In this document: positions 5,176 to 7,895 of the stretch, one piece after another | How the letters are laid out: each line of letters opens with the position of its first letter | Position numbering within the stretch: position 1 is the stretch's first letter | Assembly (NCBI GenBank): GCA_023389575.1 | Contig: JAEWEG010000040.1 | Location: forward strand, 1 to 7,895 | DNA: 7,895 bases | Reading direction: 5' to 3' | Source: Chloroflexota bacterium | GTDB taxonomy: Bacteria > Chloroflexota > Chloroflexia > Thermomicrobiales > UBA6265 | Translations under genes and position numbers: made by a program | Notes under the pieces: generated by a model | What the model was told of the DNA's origin: nothing | What the model saw: the letters and a program-made list of their open reading frames with translations, nothing else | Database searches by the model: none

Positions 5176-6852
5176 ATGAAACCTGAGCAGAATCCAGTAG
5201 ATTCCATCCGGAACCGCGTAACTCGCGGAGGGTCTTCGAGAGGGGCCAGCGCCCAGCGCCGCAGTCGCCGCGACCAGGAGGCACAGGCCCAGCGCGTGTT
5301 CCGCCTGAGCATGATCGGCGTGGCCGCCTTGATCGTGCTGATCCTCGCCGGCGGCATCGTCTACGAGTATGTGGTCAAGCCGAACCAGGTGCTTGCTCAG
5401 GTGAATGGCCACGAGATTCGACGGCGCGACTACTGGAAATACCAGTCTGTCGCCCTCTACCAGCAGGCCCGCACCTACGAATCCTACGCAATGCAGACCA
5501 CGGGCGAGCAGCAGCAGCAGTTCCTCCAGTTCGCCGCCAGTTTCGACGCCCAGCGCGACGATGTCTGGGGAAGCACCGACGTCAGCCCCACCACGCTCCA
5601 GCAGATGGTCAACGACCAGCTCTACCTGAGCGGCGCCGAGGAAATGGGTATCACCTTCAGCGACGAAGACATCCAGACCTTCGCGCTCAACCAGTTCGCC
5701 CCGCCCCAGGCCCCACTCCAGACGCCCATTCCGACTCCCACCATGATCCCGGAACGCGCCCAGTGGGCCACGGAAACCGCGGAGGCGCTCGCCACCCAGC
5801 AGTCGATCGCGCTTGGCACGCCGGTCGCGGAGAGCGCAACGCCCATCGCGGGCGAAGGCACGCCTGGCGCCACGCCGGTCACGGACCATGCCACGCCGGT
5901 GGTTGGCACGCCCGTCGCGGAACAGGCCACGCCCGTTGTCGGCGATTCTGGAACGCCCGAGGGTACCCCAGAGCCAACGATGACCATGGACGAGTCCCTG
6001 CAGACGGCCAACGCCGAGTACGGCATCTTCCAGGACGCCGTGTTCGACGATGCCCACATGTCCGAGTCCGACTATCTCGAACTCTGGGCCAAGCCGCGCT
6101 ACGTACGCCAGCTTGTCAACGCGCAGTTGACGGCCGCCGTGCCGCAGACCGCCGAGCAGGTCAACGCCCAGCACATCATGGTGTCCACCGAAGATCTGGC
6201 GAACCAGTTGTACCAGCAGGCAACCGGAGGAGCGGACTTCGGCGCCCTCGCGCGCTCCAACTCCACCGACACCATGACCGCCCCGACCGGCGGACAGCTT
6301 GGCTGGTTCACCCGGCTGGAAGTTTCCGACGCCTTCGGCGAGGCAGCCTTCGCCCTCGCGCCCGGGGAAATCAGCCAGCCAGTCAACGATGGCGACGCCT
6401 GGCACATCATTCGCGTGATCGAGCGCGACGATGCTCGCCCGATGACGGACACGCAGTACTCGACCGCCACCGGTGACGCCATCGATACCTGGCTGGAAAC
6501 GCAGACCACCAACGCCGACATCTCCGGCGACGATCTGCCAGAACCCACCGCCACGGCCGCGGCGTTCGCGCCTCCGGCTGGCGCCCCAACTCCGATCCCG
6601 GCGACCCCGATTCCGGTCACCCCAACGCCAACCCCGCCGCTGATCGGCCCGGAACCGGTGGTTCCGTCCGGCACGCCGGCCGCGACCCCGGTCACCGGAA
6701 CACAGGGCACGCCAGTGGCGACACCCGTGACCGGCAATCAGGGTACGCCCGTAGCGTCGCCTGTGGTAGGACCTCCAGCGACTCCCGTGGGAACACCAGC
6801 GGCCGCCACACCGGTCGCCAGCCCATCGGTCGCGGCCACACCGAACGGCTAA
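5176..6852 (+). CDS. Membrane-anchored parvulin-type peptidyl-prolyl isomerase (SurA/PrsA-like foldase)
   Basis: This 558-residue protein is probably an extracytoplasmic foldase that isomerises prolyl bonds of exported proteins. Residues 1-43 are basic (RRSRRD region). One membrane segment at 44-63 then anchors it with the C-terminal bulk outside. The SurA-type N-terminal chaperone part begins at VLAQVNGHEIRRRDYW and continues to about 175. Residues 176-270 are a Pro/Thr-rich insert with repeated GTPVAE.ATP units, followed by more helical chaperone sequence. The PpiC domain lies at about 329-416: AQHIMV, GADFGALARSNS, GGQLGWF, AFALAPGEISQPV and WHIIRVIE. Residues 455-558 are a second Pro/Thr/Ala/Val-rich tail with GTPVATPVTG units. 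The ATG at 5176 keeps the basic-hydrophobic start intact. The gene ends just before a strong hairpin, so it closes its transcription unit. The parvulin call is firm; the substrate is unknown. Confidence 0.88.
   Translation: MKPEQNPVDSIRNRVTRGGSSRGASAQRRSRRDQEAQAQRVFRLSMIGVAALIVLILAGGIVYEYVVKPNQVLAQVNGHEIRRRDYWKYQSVALYQQARTYESYAMQTTGEQQQQFLQFAASFDAQRDDVWGSTDVSPTTLQQMVNDQLYLSGAEEMGITFSDEDIQTFALNQFAPPQAPLQTPIPTPTMIPERAQWATETAEALATQQSIALGTPVAESATPIAGEGTPGATPVTDHATPVVGTPVAEQATPVVGDSGTPEGTPEPTMTMDESLQTANAEYGIFQDAVFDDAHMSESDYLELWAKPRYVRQLVNAQLTAAVPQTAEQVNAQHIMVSTEDLANQLYQQATGGADFGALARSNSTDTMTAPTGGQLGWFTRLEVSDAFGEAAFALAPGEISQPVNDGDAWHIIRVIERDDARPMTDTQYSTATGDAIDTWLETQTTNADISGDDLPEPTATAAAFAPPAGAPTPIPATPIPVTPTPTPPLIGPEPVVPSGTPAATPVTGTQGTPVATPVTGNQGTPVASPVVGPPATPVGTPAAATPVASPSVAATPNG
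5815..5970 (+). repeat. Thr-Pro-Val coding repeats, internal block of the foldase
   Basis: Repeated units such as GGCACGCCGGTCGCGGAG and GGCACGCCCGTCGCGGAA encode GTPVAE and ATPV blocks within residues 214-265. The same unit type recurs in the C-terminal tail, which suggests spread of one low-complexity unit to two places in the gene. Confidence 0.65.
6670..6843 (+). repeat. Thr-Pro-Val coding repeats, C-terminal block of the foldase
   Basis: Units of the form GGCACGCCAGTGGCGAC and GGTACGCCCGTAGCGTC encode GTPVATPVTG and GTPVASPVVG. They continue to the stop codon as ATPVGTP and ATPVASP. Composition and unit are like the internal block at 5815-5970. Confidence 0.65.
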
Positions 6853-6858
6853 CATTGA

Positions 6859-6903
6859 AGCGGCAAAGGGCTCCCACCGCCAAGCGGGGAGCCTTTCGCC
6901 GCT
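6859..6903 (+). terminator. Strong hairpin terminator after the foldase gene
   Basis: Six bases after the TAA stop, AGCGGC-AAA-(G)-GGCTCCC pairs with GGGAGCC-TTT-(C)-GCCGCT. This makes 16 base pairs with one bulge on each arm and an 11-base loop. The inner GGCTCCC/GGGAGCC stem flanked by AAA and TTT looks like an intrinsic terminator. The bases after the full stem (ATGGTATG) lack a T-run, so termination would rest on the inner stem with its short TTT, or be protein-assisted. Confidence 0.7.
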
Positions 6904-6923
6904 ATGGTATGCTCCGGTATCAT
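6895..6923 (+). promoter_or_regulatory. Weak candidate promoter for the last gene
   Basis: TATCAT at 6918-6923 with a poor TTCGCC 17 bases upstream is the best promoter-like pair between the terminator hairpin and the GTG start at 6973. It partly overlaps the hairpin arm. Support is consensus resemblance only. Confidence 0.2.
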
Positions 6924-6972
6924 GCCTCCCTGAGTTCGACGCCTAGCTTGGAACAGATAGGAGACACCACAA

Positions 6973-7895
6973 GTGTCCTCCCGTGATCGGAATCGCAGCA
7001 ACCGGCAGCCAGCCCCCTCCTCCGGGTCGTACTACAGCGACGACATCGTCTACGATGACGACGTGCTGTACGACGAGGACTGGAACGAGGCTGGCGACTA
7101 CTACGAAGAGCCTGAGGCCCCTGCTCCGCCCGCGTCAACCGCCCGGCAGGCATCCTCCGCGCGGGGAACCGCGTCGCAGCTCGATCGCCTCCGCCGGAAC
7201 ATCGGCCGGGCCGGCAACGCCGGAACGTCCCGCCAGCAACCAGCCGCCCCCTCGCGGCCAGCGGCGAACCAGCCTCGGTCCCAACATCCCACGCGGCAAT
7301 CGAACCGCCCGGCGCCTCGGCAGGACTTCGAGGACGATCCTTACCTCGACGACAGTTTCGATGACACACCGTTGCCCACGCGGTCCACGGGACGATCCCA
7401 GCCGGCCGGATACCGCCCCACGCGGCAATCGCCAGTGACCGAAACCGCCGCATATTATGACGACGAGTATGACGATCAGGGGTACGACGGCTACGAGGAT
7501 GAGTATTCGGACGACTTCTCCGAATACGACGCGCCGGTCCGCCCGGCTCGCGCGCCCCGGCCCAAGCCGCAAATCAGCATGCCGTCCATTTCACGGCCGT
7601 CGCTCCCGCCCGCCATCGCCAACGCCGACCTGGTGAACGACGCTCCTGCGCTGGGGATCATTGGGGTCGGGCTGGCCAGCCTCGCCGGAATGTCGATTCT
7701 GGTGGCCAATCAGGTGGACGGTCTCGCTCCCTCGTTCGCGACCCATGTCAGCGCATCCGGCATCCTCGAGGATTTCCAAGGCGAGACCGCGCTCTGGAAC
7801 CTTCCGGTGATGGCCACCGCGTTCACGCTCATGAACATCGCCATCGCCTGGTTCATCTCACCGATGGATCGCTTCGCCAGCAGGTTCGTGCTGGC
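6973..7895 (+). CDS. Membrane protein with long acidic/tyrosine-rich N-terminal region (partial, runs off the right edge)
   Basis: A GTG at 6973, nine bases behind AGGAG (6959-6963), opens 307 codons with no stop before the window ends. I do not recognise the family. Residues 1-215 look disordered. They hold two patches rich in Asp, Glu and Tyr (about 20-46, and 161-186 with YYDDEYDDQGYDGYEDEY) separated by a Pro/Arg/Gln/Ser-rich linker, in which the 15-base unit CCCACGCGGCAATCG occurs twice (7288-7302, 7417-7431). Hydrophobic segments follow at about 227-247 (LGIIGVGLASLAGMSILVAN) and 277-296 (LPVMATAFTLMNIAIAWFI), with a third apparently starting at the edge. The N-terminal region is probably cytoplasmic. 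The gene starts its own unit after the hairpin at 6859-6903. Codon usage matches the neighbours. Function is unknown. Confidence 0.8.
   Translation, partial: MSSRDRNRSNRQPAPSSGSYYSDDIVYDDDVLYDEDWNEAGDYYEEPEAPAPPASTARQASSARGTASQLDRLRRNIGRAGNAGTSRQQPAAPSRPAANQPRSQHPTRQSNRPAPRQDFEDDPYLDDSFDDTPLPTRSTGRSQPAGYRPTRQSPVTETAAYYDDEYDDQGYDGYEDEYSDDFSEYDAPVRPARAPRPKPQISMPSISRPSLPPAIANADLVNDAPALGIIGVGLASLAGMSILVANQVDGLAPSFATHVSASGILEDFQGETALWNLPVMATAFTLMNIAIAWFISPMDRFASRFVL

Noticed and set aside
5007..5357. Minus-strand open frame crossing the rpsR-foldase gap
   Set aside because: It overlaps the signal and membrane-anchor codons of the foldase and shows no recognisable domain. The gap itself is kept as a finding for repeat checks.
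5815..6843. CRISPR-like or mobile repeat array
   Set aside because: The repeats are degenerate, in frame, and encode Thr-Pro-Val units within one protein. There are no constant direct repeats with unique spacers.
4558..6855. Minus-strand open frame of 765 codons opposite ssb's end, rpsR and the foldase
   Set aside because: It is a shadow of GC-rich codon bias: Gly/Arg/Val-rich, without domain motifs or a ribosome site, while the plus strand encodes clear S18 and PpiC domains.

Overview
The window is high-GC bacterial DNA. The best guess for the host is a Thermomicrobia-like member of the Chloroflexota. The reasons are the high GC content, the rpsF-ssb-rpsR cluster with unusually long low-complexity extensions, a membrane-anchored parvulin full of Thr-Pro-Val repeats, and a short MshC-like member of the cysteinyl-tRNA synthetase family. 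This taxonomic call is inference from style, not from a marker gene.

Layout. Positions 1-1617 are a minus-strand cluster: a secreted or lipid-free exported protein of unknown family (922-1617), then trehalose-6-phosphate phosphatase otsB (37-888), then the first 13 codons of a further gene whose ATG overlaps the otsB stop (1-40). A divergent intergenic region (1618-1877) carries candidate promoters for both directions. On the plus strand follow a short CysS/MshC-type ligase (1878-3083), a 286-base leader region (3084-3369), and a tight operon of ribosomal protein S6 (3370-4044), single-stranded DNA-binding protein (4060-4530) and ribosomal protein S18 (4567-5010). After a 165-base gap comes a large membrane-anchored SurA/PrsA-like peptidyl-prolyl isomerase (5176-6852), which ends in a strong hairpin (6859-6903). 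A GTG-started membrane protein with acidic tyrosine-rich patches (6973 onward) then runs off the right edge.

How the genes fit together. S6 and S18 bind each other on the platform of the 30S subunit and are commonly co-transcribed with ssb, so the central operon is ordinary in content. Its oddities are an acidic Glu/Ala-rich tail of about 117 residues on S6, a Gly/Arg-rich basic head of about 75 residues on S18, the absence of cysteines in S18, and a leader hairpin followed by CCG that may be the known S6:S18 autoregulatory element. The foldase probably acts outside the membrane on exported proteins. The ligase gene could be a thiol-metabolism enzyme (mycothiol-type cysteine ligation) rather than a tRNA-charging enzyme.

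Most of the window is housekeeping. I see no defence system, mobile element, CRISPR array, tRNA or rRNA. The most interesting leads are the MshC-like ligase in a probable non-actinobacterium, the charge-complementary S6/S18 extensions with their leader RNA, and the unassigned exported and membrane proteins.
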